Counted from the stretch's first letter, positions 8,743 to 20,542 are shown. The stretch is 64,000 nucleotides of DNA from Mycobacterium sp. IS-1496 (GCF_001499995.1 NZ_LQIU01000067.1:120084-184083), one strand, 5' to 3'. Made by a program: numbers and translations. Notes: generated by a model not told the origin, from the sequence alone.

Positions 8743-9617
8743 CGATCGTCGCCGGGTTCAGCGCCAGCCGCCAGGGCAGCGCACCGCTGCACCTCGCGGC
8801 CGAGATCGCCCGGTGCACGTCCGACCGGATCATCGCCGCAGCGATCGTCGAGCGGCCGTGGCCGCCTCGCGGCGACCCGGTCGAGCAGGAGTACCTGCGT
8901 TACGTCACCGGGGCGGCGCGCACGTCACTCGAGCGGGTGGTCGACGAGATGGGCGGCGACGTCGAGGTGTCGGTGGTCGTGCACAAGGCGACGTCGGTGC
9001 CGGAGGGTCTGACCGAACTGGCAACGCATCACCGCGCCGATGCCGTCGTCGTCGGCTCCTCCTCATCGGGTCTGCTCGGCCGGGTGGCGCTGGGCAGTGT
9101 GACCGATCGCCTCGTGCACACCGCCGCCGTCCCGGTGGTGATCGCCCCGCGCAGTTATCCGTCGAGCCGCGAGCCGATCCGGCGGCTCACGGTCGCCTAC
9201 GGTGGGCACGCCGACGCTGTCCGGTTGATCGAGACCGCCGCCGAACTCGCGGTGCGGTGGTCGGCGCGTCTACGTATCGCGTCGTTCACGGTGCGGCCGG
9301 TCGCTGTGTTCAGCGGCTCGATCGAACCGTCCGCCGAAAGCCTGGTCGTCGAGCAGTGGTCCAAGCGGACCACCGACGAAATCATGGGTCAGCTCAACGA
9401 CATTCGCAACCACATCGCCGCGCCGGACGTGGAGATCGTCGTCGGGGTCTCCCACGACTGGCGCGAAGCGGTCGAGGACGTCGCCTGGGAACGAGGGGAT
9501 CTGCTGCTCCTCGGTTCCGGTGCGGCCGGGCCGGCCGCACACGTGTTCCTCGGTTCGGCGGCCGCGAAGATCTTGCGGCACAGCCCCGTTCCGGTGATGA
9601 TCGTGCCGAGGCGTTGA
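8739..9617 (+). CDS. Tandem-domain universal stress protein
   Basis: A 292-residue protein with two UspA domains. Each ends in the ATP-binding signature G-x2-G-x9-G-(S/T): V-G-S-S-S-S-G-L-L-G-R-V-A-L-G-S in the first half and L-G-S-G-A-A-G-P-A-A-H-V-F-L-G-S near the C-terminus, followed by the typical P-V-M-I-V-P end strand. Such proteins bind ATP and modulate stress or transport functions. The start was set at the ATG overlapping the permease stop. The coupling and the permease's own soluble tail suggest that this protein modulates the transporter, which is inference. Confidence 0.87.
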   Translation: MTIVAGFSASRQGSAPLHLAAEIARCTSDRIIAAAIVERPWPPRGDPVEQEYLRYVTGAARTSLERVVDEMGGDVEVSVVVHKATSVPEGLTELATHHRADAVVVGSSSSGLLGRVALGSVTDRLVHTAAVPVVIAPRSYPSSREPIRRLTVAYGGHADAVRLIETAAELAVRWSARLRIASFTVRPVAVFSGSIEPSAESLVVEQWSKRTTDEIMGQLNDIRNHIAAPDVEIVVGVSHDWREAVEDVAWERGDLLLLGSGAAGPAAHVFLGSAAAKILRHSPVPVMIVPRR

Positions 9618-9630
9618 CCGGCAGGCGAAC

Positions 9631-10023
9631 TCAGGACGCCATCGCGTCGTAGAGTCGCGCGATGTCGGCCGGTGCCACGTCGACCTGGCACTGCTGCCGC
9701 AAGGTGCGCAACGGCTGCGCGATCCGCTGCAGTTCGGCCCACTCCTGTGGGTGCGCGACGAAGTAGTTGCGGATGGCGGCCTCGCCCGACGCGCCCTGAC
9801 CGCCGGCGTTGGTGACGGCGTCGTTCGCGCCGGGATGGCTGCTCAGGTATTGGCCGGTCTGCGCGGAGACGCTGCCCAGTGTGCTGCTCAGCGTCGCCGC
9901 CGTGCACTGCGGCTGGGCGGCGGCCGTCGGCAGGGCGATGGTGGCGGCGGCCAGTCCCGCAAGCGCGCCGGTCACTACTGTGCCGCGGACTCCACGGCGC
10001 ACTGCGATGCCAGATGTGTGCAT
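9631..10023 (-). CDS. Secreted hemophore-related protein
   Basis: A 130-residue protein with a Sec signal peptide (basic R-R at 9-10, hydrophobic 14-35, likely cleavage after AAA, about residue 36). A compact helical domain follows with two cysteines (Cys40, Cys112) that could form the disulfide typical of the mycobacterial Rv0203-like heme-binding family. The family is exported and binds heme for transfer to MmpL transporters; none is encoded nearby. The ATG at 10023 was chosen over an in-frame upstream start because it gives a proper signal peptide. Assignment rests on length, signal and cysteine pattern. Confidence 0.7.
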   Translation of the reverse strand: MHTSGIAVRRGVRGTVVTGALAGLAAATIALPTAAAQPQCTAATLSSTLGSVSAQTGQYLSSHPGANDAVTNAGGQGASGEAAIRNYFVAHPQEWAELQRIAQPLRTLRQQCQVDVAPADIARLYDAMAS

Positions 10024-10169
10024 GATTCGAACCCCTCGATCAGTGATCTCCTCCCCGACACCACCAGCCACGCTACGCCCAGCGCGCGGCCACTTCGGCC
10101 AGACGGAGAAATCCCCGGCACGCCGTACGGCGGCCAGGGATCTCTTCGGGTGTTCGTGTGCTGAAAGGC

Positions 10170-11591
10170 CTACAGCGGGATGTTCTTGTGCCGGCCGCGG
10201 CGCGCGGGCGCCTCGGCCAGCGCCTGGGTCAGCTTGCTGCGGGTGTGCGCGGGATCGATCTTCTCGTCCACCACGCCGATCTCGATCGCGGAGTCGACAC
10301 CGCCGGCGATCCGTTCGTGTTCGGCGGCGAGTTCCTCGTGCAGCGCCTCACGATCCTCGGGCGCGGCGGCGGCCAGCTTCTTCTTGTGCAGGATCCCGAC
10401 GGCGGCCTTGGCGCCCATGACGGCCACCTCGGCGTCCGGCCAGGCGAAGACCTTGGTCGCGCCCAGCGAGCGCGAGTTCATCGCGATGTAGGCGCCGCCG
10501 TAGATCTTGCGGGTGACCAGCGTGACGCGCGGAACGGTGGCCTCACCGAACGCGTGCAGCAGCTTGGCGCCGCGGCGGACCACGCCGCCCCATTCCTGGT
10601 CGACGCCGGGCAGGTAGCCGGGCACGTCGACCACGACGACCAGCGGGATGCCGAAGGCGTCGCACAGCCGCACGAAACGTGCTGCCTTCTCGGCACTTTC
10701 GGAGTTCAGGCAACCGCCGAGACGCAGGGGGTTGTTGGCGAGCACGCCGACGGTGCGCCCGGCCAGCCGGCCCAGCCCGACCACCATCGACGGCGCCCAC
10801 TTGGCCTGGAACTCCTCGAACGGCACGCCGTCGTCGAGCAGCGCGGTGATCAGCGGGTGCACGTCGTAGGCGCGCCGCGCCGACTCCGGCAGCAGGGCCG
10901 CCAGGTCGCTGTCCTGGGCCTCGGCCTTGGTGCGGTCGAAATGTCCCTGCTGGCTGAACAATCCGACCAGGCGGCGGCCGCGCTCGTAGGCGTCGAGTTC
11001 GTCGCTGGCGACGATGTGGCAGACACCGGACTTCTTGTGGTGGGCCTCGGGTCCGCCGAGCGACACCATGTCGACGTCCTCGCCGGTGACACTGCGCACC
11101 ACGTCGGGGCCGGTCACGAAGACCTTGCTGTCGGGCGCCATGACGATCACGTCGGTCAGGGCGGGGCCGTAGGCGGCGCCGCCCGCGGCGAAGCCGACGA
11201 CGACGGAGATCTGCGGGACGTACCCGGACGCGCGGATCATGGCCTCGAACACCAGACCGACGGCGTGCAGCGCCTTCACACCCTCGGCGAGGCGGGCGCC
11301 ACCGGAGTGCCAGATCCCGATGATCGGGCTCTGCTCCTCGATCGCGGTGTCGTAGGCGTTGACGATGTGGCGGCAGCCCTCGGTGCCCATGGCGCCACCC
11401 ATCACGGTCCCGTCGGTGCAGAACGCGATGCTGCGCACACCGTTGACGGTGCCGGCGGCGGCGAGCACACCCGAGCGGTCCCGCTCGTGCAGCAACTCGA
11501 CGGTGCCGTCATCGAAGAACGTGCTCAGCCGCAGCAGCGGATCGCGCGGGTCGAGCGTCTCGCCGACCGCCTCGGGGGCCATGATCGTCAT
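10170..11591 (-). CDS. accD6: Acetyl/propionyl-CoA carboxylase beta subunit AccD6
   Basis: A 473-residue carboxyltransferase beta subunit that transfers carboxyl from biotin to acetyl-CoA and so makes the malonyl-CoA used by FAS-II. Crotonase-like N and C halves are visible: the oxyanion-hole region G-G-A-R-L-A-E-G in the N half and V-D-V-P-G-Y-L-P-G with the G-G-A-Y-I-A-M oxyanion segment in the C half. It needs a biotinylated alpha subunit (AccA3) encoded elsewhere. Last gene of the fabD-acpM-kasA-kasB-accD6 operon, 56 nt after kasB. Position and sequence match Rv2247. Confidence 0.95.
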   Translation of the reverse strand: MTIMAPEAVGETLDPRDPLLRLSTFFDDGTVELLHERDRSGVLAAAGTVNGVRSIAFCTDGTVMGGAMGTEGCRHIVNAYDTAIEEQSPIIGIWHSGGARLAEGVKALHAVGLVFEAMIRASGYVPQISVVVGFAAGGAAYGPALTDVIVMAPDSKVFVTGPDVVRSVTGEDVDMVSLGGPEAHHKKSGVCHIVASDELDAYERGRRLVGLFSQQGHFDRTKAEAQDSDLAALLPESARRAYDVHPLITALLDDGVPFEEFQAKWAPSMVVGLGRLAGRTVGVLANNPLRLGGCLNSESAEKAARFVRLCDAFGIPLVVVVDVPGYLPGVDQEWGGVVRRGAKLLHAFGEATVPRVTLVTRKIYGGAYIAMNSRSLGATKVFAWPDAEVAVMGAKAAVGILHKKKLAAAAPEDREALHEELAAEHERIAGGVDSAIEIGVVDEKIDPAHTRSKLTQALAEAPARRGRHKNIPL

Positions 11592-11647
11592 TCAAATCCT
11601 CCTAGTGCCCGTTCCGATGTCAGCTGACTGTCGGGATGTGTGCGTGG

Positions 11648-12901
11648 TCAGTACTTCCCGAAAGCGAGCGCGACGTTGTGCCCACCGAATCCGAACGAAT
11701 TGTTGATCGCGTACTGGTAGTTACCGGGTCGCGGAGAGCCCGCGACGACGTCGAGGTCGATCTCCGGATCCAGGTTCTTCAAATTGAGGGTCGGGGGGAT
11801 GACGCCGTTCTTGAGCGCCAGCACCGTCAGGATCGACTCCACCGCGCCGACGGCGCCGACCGAGTGGCCGAGCGCCCCCTTGGGCGCGTAGACCGCCGGC
11901 TTGTGGCCGCCCATCGCGTTGTTGATGGCCTTGCCCTCGGCGACGTCACCGACACTGGTGCCGGTGGCGTGCGCGTTGACGTGGTCGATATCGGTCGGTT
12001 GCAGACCGGCCAGCTGGATGGCGCGGGTCATCGCCCACCCGGCCTGTTCACCGTTGGGGTCGGGCGCCACGATGTGGTAGCCGTCCGAGGTGACGCTCGC
12101 CCCCATGATGCGGGCGAGGATGTCGGCGCCGCGGGCCTTGGCGTGCTCCTCGGTCTCGATGACCAGGAGCGCGCCGCCCTCGCCGAACACGAAGCCGTTG
12201 CGGTCCTTGTCGAACGGACGGCAGGCGCCCGCCGGATCGTCGTTGGTGGTCGACAACACGATGCGCATCTGAGCGAATCCCGCGATCGGCACGGCCTCGA
12301 TGCGGGTCTCGACTCCGCCGCAGATCGCGATGTCGGCCTCGCCCAGCACGATGTTGCGCCAGGCCTGGGCGATGCCTTCCGAACCGGAGGCGCAGGCCGA
12401 GACCGGGGTGATGACCCCGGCCCGGGCCTTGCGCTCCAGACCCACCGCGGCGGCGGCCGCGTTGGGCATGTACATCTGCACGGCCAGCGGTGACACGGCC
12501 TTGAGGCCCTTGGCCCGCATCCCGTCGTAGCTGAACACGAGCTCCTCGGTGGAGCCCATGCCGGTGCCGATCGACACCATCAGCCGACGCGGGTCGACCT
12601 CGGGTGACCCGGCGTGGGCCCAGACGCGCCGGCCCAGCACCGTGGACATCTTCTGCAGGTAGGACAGCCGGCGCAGCTCGACCCGCGTCAGCTCACTGTC
12701 GAAGTCCTCCAGCAGATGCCCGCCGATGCGCACCGGCAGGTCATACTGCTCGACGAAGGGGTCCTCGAGTGTGCGGATCCCGCTCTGCCCGTCCAGAAGA
12801 CGCTGCCAGGTGGTCTCCGCATCGGTAGCCAGGGCGGTCGTCATGGCAACGCCAGTGACGACCACGTTGGGGAAACCGTTCCCCGTAGCTAACCGTGCCA
12901 T
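11648..12901 (-). CDS. kasB: Beta-ketoacyl-ACP synthase KasB (FAS-II)
   Basis: A 417-residue condensing enzyme that performs late elongation of meromycolate chains on AcpM. The catalytic triad is intact: Cys in V-S-A-C-A-S-G-S, His in N-A-H-A-T-G-T-S-V-G-D, and His in G-H-S-V-G-A-V-G-A-V-E. Most of the protein is parallel to the adjacent KasA, indicating an old tandem duplication. It lies 37 nt downstream of kasA on the minus strand. In mycobacteria loss of KasB shortens mycolates and reduces acid-fastness. Confidence 0.95.
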   Translation of the reverse strand: MARLATGNGFPNVVVTGVAMTTALATDAETTWQRLLDGQSGIRTLEDPFVEQYDLPVRIGGHLLEDFDSELTRVELRRLSYLQKMSTVLGRRVWAHAGSPEVDPRRLMVSIGTGMGSTEELVFSYDGMRAKGLKAVSPLAVQMYMPNAAAAAVGLERKARAGVITPVSACASGSEGIAQAWRNIVLGEADIAICGGVETRIEAVPIAGFAQMRIVLSTTNDDPAGACRPFDKDRNGFVFGEGGALLVIETEEHAKARGADILARIMGASVTSDGYHIVAPDPNGEQAGWAMTRAIQLAGLQPTDIDHVNAHATGTSVGDVAEGKAINNAMGGHKPAVYAPKGALGHSVGAVGAVESILTVLALKNGVIPPTLNLKNLDPEIDLDVVAGSPRPGNYQYAINNSFGFGGHNVALAFGKY

Positions 12902-12938
12902 TCCTGCTCCGTTGATCTATCCGTTGGTCGCGCGCAAC

Positions 12939-14189
12939 TCAGTAACGACCGAACGCCAAGGCCACATTGTGGCCGCCGAATCCGAACGAGTTGTTGATGG
13001 CGTACTGGTAGTCGCCATACCGTGGCTCGCCCGCGACGACATCGAGATCGATCTCGGGGTCCGGTGTCTCGTAGTTCAGTGTCGGCGGGATGACGCCGTC
13101 ACGCAGTGCGAGCACCGTGAGGATCGACTCGAGCGCACCGACCGCACCGATGGAGTGGCCGAGCGCCGACTTCGGCGCGTACACCGCGGCGTGCTCCACA
13201 CCGGCCACCCGCAGCGCGTTGGCCTCGGCCGTGTCGCCGATCGGGGTGGCGGTGGCGTGCGCGTTGACGTGGGAGATGTCCTTGGGGGACAGGCCCGCCG
13301 TCTCCATCGCCCGCTTCATCGCGTGGCCGGCCCGCTGGCCGTCCGCCGCCGGAGCCACCATGTGGAACGCGTCGCTGGTGATGCCCGCGCCCATCAGCCG
13401 GGCCAGCGGCTTGGCGCCACGGGCCAAGGCATGCTCCTCGGTCTCGATGATCATCATCGCCCCGGCCTCGCCGAACACGAAGCCGTCGCGGTTCTTGTCG
13501 AACGGCCGCGACGCCCCGGCGGGGTCGTCGTTGCGGGTCGACATGGCGCGCATCATCGAGAACGCCGCGATGGGCAGTGCCTCGATGCCGCCTTCCACGC
13601 CGCCGACAACGGCGAAGTCCGCGTCACCCATGACGATCTGACGCCAGCCGTGGGCGATCGCCTCCGACCCGGACGAGCAGGCCGACACCGGGGTGATGAC
13701 CCCGGCGCGGGCGCCCAGTTCCAGACCGGCGACGGCCGCCGCACCGTTCGGCATGATCATCTGCACGGCGAGCGGCGACACCTTGCGGGGACCGCCCTCG
13801 TTCATCGCGTCGTAGGTCTCGACGATCTTCTCGCCGCCGCCCAGACCGGTGCCGATGATGACGGCGAACCGGTCCGGATCGACCTCGGGCCTACCGGCGG
13901 TCTCCCACAGGCGACCCGAGACCAGCTTCGACATGCGCTGCACGTACGACATGCGCCGCATGTCGATACGGGTCATGTGGTCGTCGACGTTGTCGACCAG
14001 ATGACCGCCGATCCGCACGGGCAGGTCCCACTTGGTGACGAATTCGTCTTCGAGAATGCGGATACCGCTCTCGCCAGCCAGCAGGCCCTTCCACGTGCTC
14101 TCGATGTCCGCGGCGAGCGACGTGGTGGCCTCGACGGCAGTCACGACTACGCTGGGGAAGCCTCCGTTAGCCGTGGAAGGCCTGGTCAC
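12939..14189 (-). CDS. kasA: Beta-ketoacyl-ACP synthase KasA (FAS-II)
   Basis: A 416-residue essential condensing enzyme that extends fatty acyl-AcpM with malonyl-AcpM in mycolic-acid synthesis; target of thiolactomycin-type inhibitors. Catalytic residues are intact: Cys in V-S-A-C-S-S-G-S, His in N-A-H-A-T-A-T-P, and His in G-H-S-I-G-A-V-G-A-L-E. The start codon is GTG and overlaps the acpM stop (GTGA), so the carrier protein and its synthase are translationally coupled. Central member of the FAS-II operon. Confidence 0.96.
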   Translation of the reverse strand: MTRPSTANGGFPSVVVTAVEATTSLAADIESTWKGLLAGESGIRILEDEFVTKWDLPVRIGGHLVDNVDDHMTRIDMRRMSYVQRMSKLVSGRLWETAGRPEVDPDRFAVIIGTGLGGGEKIVETYDAMNEGGPRKVSPLAVQMIMPNGAAAVAGLELGARAGVITPVSACSSGSEAIAHGWRQIVMGDADFAVVGGVEGGIEALPIAAFSMMRAMSTRNDDPAGASRPFDKNRDGFVFGEAGAMMIIETEEHALARGAKPLARLMGAGITSDAFHMVAPAADGQRAGHAMKRAMETAGLSPKDISHVNAHATATPIGDTAEANALRVAGVEHAAVYAPKSALGHSIGAVGALESILTVLALRDGVIPPTLNYETPDPEIDLDVVAGEPRYGDYQYAINNSFGFGGHNVALAFGRY

Positions 14190-14479
14190 TGCGAGAACTT
14201 ATCGCGCAGCGCGGCGGCAGCCTCGGGGTTCTCTTCCTCGAGCTTCTGGATGTAGGCGACCACGTCACCGACGGTGCGCAGACCGGCCAGGTCCTCGTCG
14301 GGGATCTTCACGCCGTACTTGTCCTCGGTCTGCACCGCGATCTCCACCATGGACAGCGAGTCGATGTCGAGATCGTCGACGAACGACTTCTCGGGGGTGA
14401 CCTCCGAGGGCTCGATGCCGGTGACCTCTTCGATGATCTCGGCGAGACCGGCGATGATTTCTTCCTGAGTGGCGGGCAC
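14186..14479 (-). CDS. acpM: Meromycolate-extension acyl carrier protein AcpM
   Basis: A 97-residue acidic acyl carrier protein with the phosphopantetheine attachment Ser in D-I-D-S-L-S-M-V-E. It carries the growing meromycolate chain between FAS-II enzymes. The GTG start at 14479 has AAGGAG 6 nt upstream and yields the native V-P-A-T-Q-E-E start; the frame stays open further upstream without homology. The helical C-terminal extension beyond the usual ACP core (EEENPEAAAALRDKFSQ) is the mycobacterial feature of AcpM. The stop overlaps the kasA start. Confidence 0.95.
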   Translation of the reverse strand: MPATQEEIIAGLAEIIEEVTGIEPSEVTPEKSFVDDLDIDSLSMVEIAVQTEDKYGVKIPDEDLAGLRTVGDVVAYIQKLEEENPEAAAALRDKFSQ

Positions 14480-14567
14480 GATGGCTCCTTCTATATGTGT
14501 GGTGAACATGCCTCCGCGGAGCGGAGAACTCTTGAGATGACGATCGATATGTGGTTGTCCCGGCGGG

Positions 14568-15524
14568 CTACAGGGAGCTGAGCCCGTCCAGGTCAGCGGG
14601 GGATTTGACGGCGTGCGTCGGAACCCCCCGAAGTTCACGTTTGGCGATGCCGACGAGTGTGCCCGCGGGCGGGAATTCGACGATCGCGGCGTTCTCGGCG
14701 TTCTCGAAGCGCTGCCGCATCGTTGCGGTACAGAGATCCCAGCGCACCGGCCGGGTCAGCTGGGCGACCAGCTTGTCGATCGCGTCCGCAGCCGAGGCTA
14801 CCGGCCGGCCGTCGGCATTGGACAGCAGCGCGACGGTGGGCTCGGAGGTGGCGACGCCGCGCGCGGCGGCTTCATAGCCCTCGAGCGCTGAGGCCATGTA
14901 GTGGGTGTGGAAGGCGCCCGCGGTGGCCAGCTTGCGGACGCGGGCCTTGGCCGGCGGATCCTCGGCGAGCTTGTCCAGGGCCGACACCGCACCGGCGGCC
15001 ACGATCTGACCGGCCGCGTTGCGGTTGGCGGGAACCAGGTCGAGCGCCTCGAGGCGGGCGAGCACCTCGGCCTCGTCACCGCCGAGGACGGCGGCCATGC
15101 CGGTCGGCTCGAGCGCACAGGCCTTGGCCATCTCGGCGCCGCGGGTGGCGGCCAGCTTGATCGCATCGTCGGCGGTGATGACCCCGGCGATGGCGTAGGC
15201 GGCGATCTCACCGACGGAGTGGCCGGCGACGATGGTGTCGGCGCCGAACAGCCCGGTTGTTTCCCCGTCGCCCAGACGCCGGGCCGCCTCCTCGTGGGCG
15301 AGCAGCGTCGCGGCCACCACCAGCGGCTGGGTCACCGCCGTATCGGTGATCTCGTCGGCGTCGGCGGTCGTACCCAGCCGGGCGAGATCGAGGCCGCTGA
15401 TCTCCGACCAGGTGGCCAGACGGTCCGCGGCGCCGGTCAGCTGCAGCCACGGCTCGAGCATCCCGGGGGTCTGCGACCCCTGGCCGGGCGCGAGCAGCGC
15501 GATCTGCGTATGCGATTCAGGCAC
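14568..15524 (-). CDS. fabD: Malonyl-CoA:AcpM transacylase FabD
   Basis: A 318-residue transacylase that moves malonyl from CoA to AcpM. It shows the L-L-A-P-G-Q-G-S-Q N-terminus, the nucleophile Ser in G-H-S-V-G-E, and the catalytic His in A-F-H-T-H-Y. First gene of the FAS-II operon, 88 nt before acpM. The 126-nt gap upstream, after mabR, carries an inverted repeat that probably binds the regulator. Matches Rv2243. Confidence 0.95.
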   Translation of the reverse strand: MPESHTQIALLAPGQGSQTPGMLEPWLQLTGAADRLATWSEISGLDLARLGTTADADEITDTAVTQPLVVAATLLAHEEAARRLGDGETTGLFGADTIVAGHSVGEIAAYAIAGVITADDAIKLAATRGAEMAKACALEPTGMAAVLGGDEAEVLARLEALDLVPANRNAAGQIVAAGAVSALDKLAEDPPAKARVRKLATAGAFHTHYMASALEGYEAAARGVATSEPTVALLSNADGRPVASAADAIDKLVAQLTRPVRWDLCTATMRQRFENAENAAIVEFPPAGTLVGIAKRELRGVPTHAVKSPADLDGLSSL

Positions 15525-15590
15525 GTCTCTAAGAGAACACTGTGAAGACGACTTTGCGCCGTGTAAGAGATTATGAACCTCGTCTTATGT

Positions 15591-15611
15591 TTTTGTAGAT
15601 AGTCCACAAAA
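15591..15611. promoter_or_regulatory. Inverted repeat upstream of fabD, candidate MabR operator
   Basis: TTTTGT (15591-15596) and ACAAAA (15606-15611) form a perfect 6+6 inverted repeat with a 9-nt spacer. It sits in the AT-rich gap between mabR and fabD, 66 nt before the fabD start. MabR is known to bind the promoter region of this operon, so this is the best operator candidate seen here. Binding is inferred from position and symmetry. Confidence 0.6.
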
Positions 15612-15650
15612 CGGCATGTGATGCGACTCCAGCGATACCGAGTCGCGACC

Positions 15651-16937
15651 TCATCCGCTGCGGTAGAGGTTCGCGCTGGCCGGTCGCACGGCCGGGACCT
15701 GCACGGACGCCGTACTCGTGCGGGTGGACTGGGCCGCGTGCCGGTTCAGTCGGCCCACCGTGGAGGCGACCCGCAGAACGTACGCGTCGCGGGGCAGGGT
15801 GGGGTCGCGGCCGGTGAAGTCGGCGATCCGTTTCAGCCGGTAACGGACGGTATTTGGATGAACGAACAATTGACGGGCGCAGGCCTCGATCGCACCGCCC
15901 GCATCGAGGTAGGCGTCGAGGGTTTCGGCGAGCGCGGGACCGGCGTCGCCGAGCGGCCGCATCACCTCCGTCTCCAGCGCGGCGATGGCCGTCGCATCGC
16001 CGAGCAGGGCGCGTTCGGGCAGCAGTTCGCGCGCGGACACCGGCCGGGGCGCGCCGCTCCATCCCGCGACCGCGTTCATGCCGGCGATGGCCTCGGTGGC
16101 CGACAGGTGGGCGGCCGACAGCGTCGGCGCCGTCGGGCCGACGACGACCGGACCGTCGGCGAACACCGCGAGGATCTCCCTGAGGAAGCGGTCGGTGGGG
16201 GAGATCGGCCCGGACACGATGGCGACCAGCCAGGTGCCGTGCACATCGGACAGCGCGGCGCGGTCGTTGCGGGTCACGACGTCGCGCACGTCGTCGGAGG
16301 CGAGGTCGATGCGGTCGGGGTGGGGAAGCCCGACGATGACCGTGGCCGGTGCGGTGGCGTCCCAGTTCAGTGTGGCCGCCTGGGACTGCAGTTCCGGCCC
16401 GACGTCGCCGCGGACCACCGCGTCGACGACGTTGGCCTCCATCCGGGTGTCCCACGCACCGCGCGCCTCCGCCGCGTCCGCATAGGCCGAGGCCGCGGCG
16501 AACGCCAGGTCGCGGCTGTAACGCAAGATGCCCGCGGTCAGCGCGGTGACCTGTTCGTCGGAGCGGGCCAGCAGCGGCACCGCCTCTTCGAAGAACTCCA
16601 TCGTGGTGCGCACCATCTCGACCGTCTGGCGCAACGCGATCCGACGGGTCAGATCCTGGGGAACGACCTCGAACGCCTGCGCGGTGTAGCTGACGTTGCT
16701 CTGCGGGTCGCGCATCCACTCGACGAAGTTGACCACCGCCGTCTGCACGACCAGTTGCACGCTGGCGCGCTGCGAGGCCTCCAGGCTCGCGAAGAACGGC
16801 AACCGGTCCTGCATGAAGGTCACCGCCTGGGTGGCCAGCGGCCCGGAGTACTGCTTCAACCGGCGCAGGACGGAGTCCGGCACGGTCTGCAGCACCTCGA
16901 CCGTCGATGCCGGCGGCACGTACCGATTGTCGGGCAT
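15651..16937 (-). CDS. mabR: PucR-family regulator of the FAS-II operon (MabR)
   Basis: A 428-residue protein. The C-terminal PucR-type helix-turn-helix is clear: C-A-R-Q-L-F-V-H-P-N-T-V-R-Y-R-L-K-R-I. A long GGDEF-like/PucR central region (IVGLPHPDRIDL, TWLVAIVSG) precedes it. It occupies the Rv2242 position upstream of fabD, where MabR controls mycolic-acid synthesis genes; the Streptomyces counterpart is the PucR-type FasR. The ATG is preceded by TAGCTT and 6 nt, so the message is probably leaderless. Confidence 0.9.
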   Translation of the reverse strand: MPDNRYVPPASTVEVLQTVPDSVLRRLKQYSGPLATQAVTFMQDRLPFFASLEASQRASVQLVVQTAVVNFVEWMRDPQSNVSYTAQAFEVVPQDLTRRIALRQTVEMVRTTMEFFEEAVPLLARSDEQVTALTAGILRYSRDLAFAAASAYADAAEARGAWDTRMEANVVDAVVRGDVGPELQSQAATLNWDATAPATVIVGLPHPDRIDLASDDVRDVVTRNDRAALSDVHGTWLVAIVSGPISPTDRFLREILAVFADGPVVVGPTAPTLSAAHLSATEAIAGMNAVAGWSGAPRPVSARELLPERALLGDATAIAALETEVMRPLGDAGPALAETLDAYLDAGGAIEACARQLFVHPNTVRYRLKRIADFTGRDPTLPRDAYVLRVASTVGRLNRHAAQSTRTSTASVQVPAVRPASANLYRSG

Positions 16938-16943
16938 CCCTAA

Positions 16944-16949
16944 AAGCTA
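16944..16949 (-). promoter_or_regulatory. mabR: -10 box (TAGCTT) of leaderless mabR
   Basis: On the minus strand TAGCTT matches TANNNT and is followed by 6 nt and the mabR ATG. There is no ribosome-binding site, so transcription should start at the initiation codon. Confidence 0.45.
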
Positions 16950-17002
16950 CGCCAAGAATCTGGCGGGTACCTCCAAGCCGGACCCCAGGCGGGGCGGACC
17001 CG

Positions 17003-19792
<2,790 letters not shown>

Positions 19793-19963
19793 CTTCCGCT
19801 CCTTGTCAGGCGGTATCGGTACGCCGCGACCGTGCGGGGTTTGTGACTCCACACGTGCGCGACGACTCCATCCTTCCCCCATCGTGCCCCAACCGCACCG
19901 GTGGGGGCGGGTGGTCTCAATGAACCCGCGATCGGGCCGGTCAACCGGTAACGTCTGCAGACC

Positions 19964-20542
19964 GTGCTGAGCGGTGGACGGCGCCAGGGAAGGCGGCTGC
20001 AGACGGCTGCCCGGATACTCGGCAGCCTTGCCGCGGCGGCCATGGTCATCGTCGGCTGCACGTCGGTGACCTCGGGTACCGGCCAGGTCGACCGCGAGGC
20101 CGCGCCGGTGTACCGCGCCTCGGCGTCCGCTTCCGTCGAGGAGTCGATCGCGCAGTCGAGCGCCCGGGAATCCAAGCGTCAGCAGTCCCTGACCACCGCG
20201 GCCATCCACACCGCCTGCGAGGACCTGAGCAGTTCCAGCGTGAACGCGATCGGCGCCGTCAACTCCTATGTCGACGCGGTCAACGAGAACACGCCCGAGG
20301 TGGCCGCCCGGGCCCGGCCGGCGGTGGAGGCGCTCGACATCAGCGCGAACCTGGTGGCCAGCGGCATCTCCGATGTGCTCTCCCCGGCACTGCGCGACGC
20401 CCTCAACGCCTGGGTGGGCGCCGCCCGCGACGTCGCGGGCACGATCAACCGGGATGCCGGCCCCGACGAGTTCAACGCCGCGGTGACCCGGTTGAACGAC
20501 TCCAGGGAGGTGGCGCTCGAACTGTGCGACGCATCATATTGA
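19964..20542 (+). CDS. Putative lipoprotein, Rv2240c-like
   Basis: A 192-residue exported protein. A basic N-terminus (R-R-Q-G-R-R) and a hydrophobic stretch end in the lipobox V-I-V-G-C (Cys about 32), so it is probably lipidated and anchored on the outer face of the cytoplasmic membrane. The mature part is helical, Ser/Ala-rich and has two further cysteines (C-E-D-L near 80, L-C-D at the C-terminus). The start is GTG, with TAACGT 9 nt upstream as a possible -10 box. It is divergent from aceE, as Rv2240c is from Rv2241. Function unknown. Confidence 0.72.
   Translation: MLSGGRRQGRRLQTAARILGSLAAAAMVIVGCTSVTSGTGQVDREAAPVYRASASASVEESIAQSSARESKRQQSLTTAAIHTACEDLSSSSVNAIGAVNSYVDAVNENTPEVAARARPAVEALDISANLVASGISDVLSPALRDALNAWVGAARDVAGTINRDAGPDEFNAAVTRLNDSREVALELCDASY

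Noticed and set aside
19793..20209. A longer aceE start within the upstream open frame
   Set aside because: The upstream part overlaps the divergent lipoprotein gene and has no homology; the TTG with a ribosome-binding site fits better.
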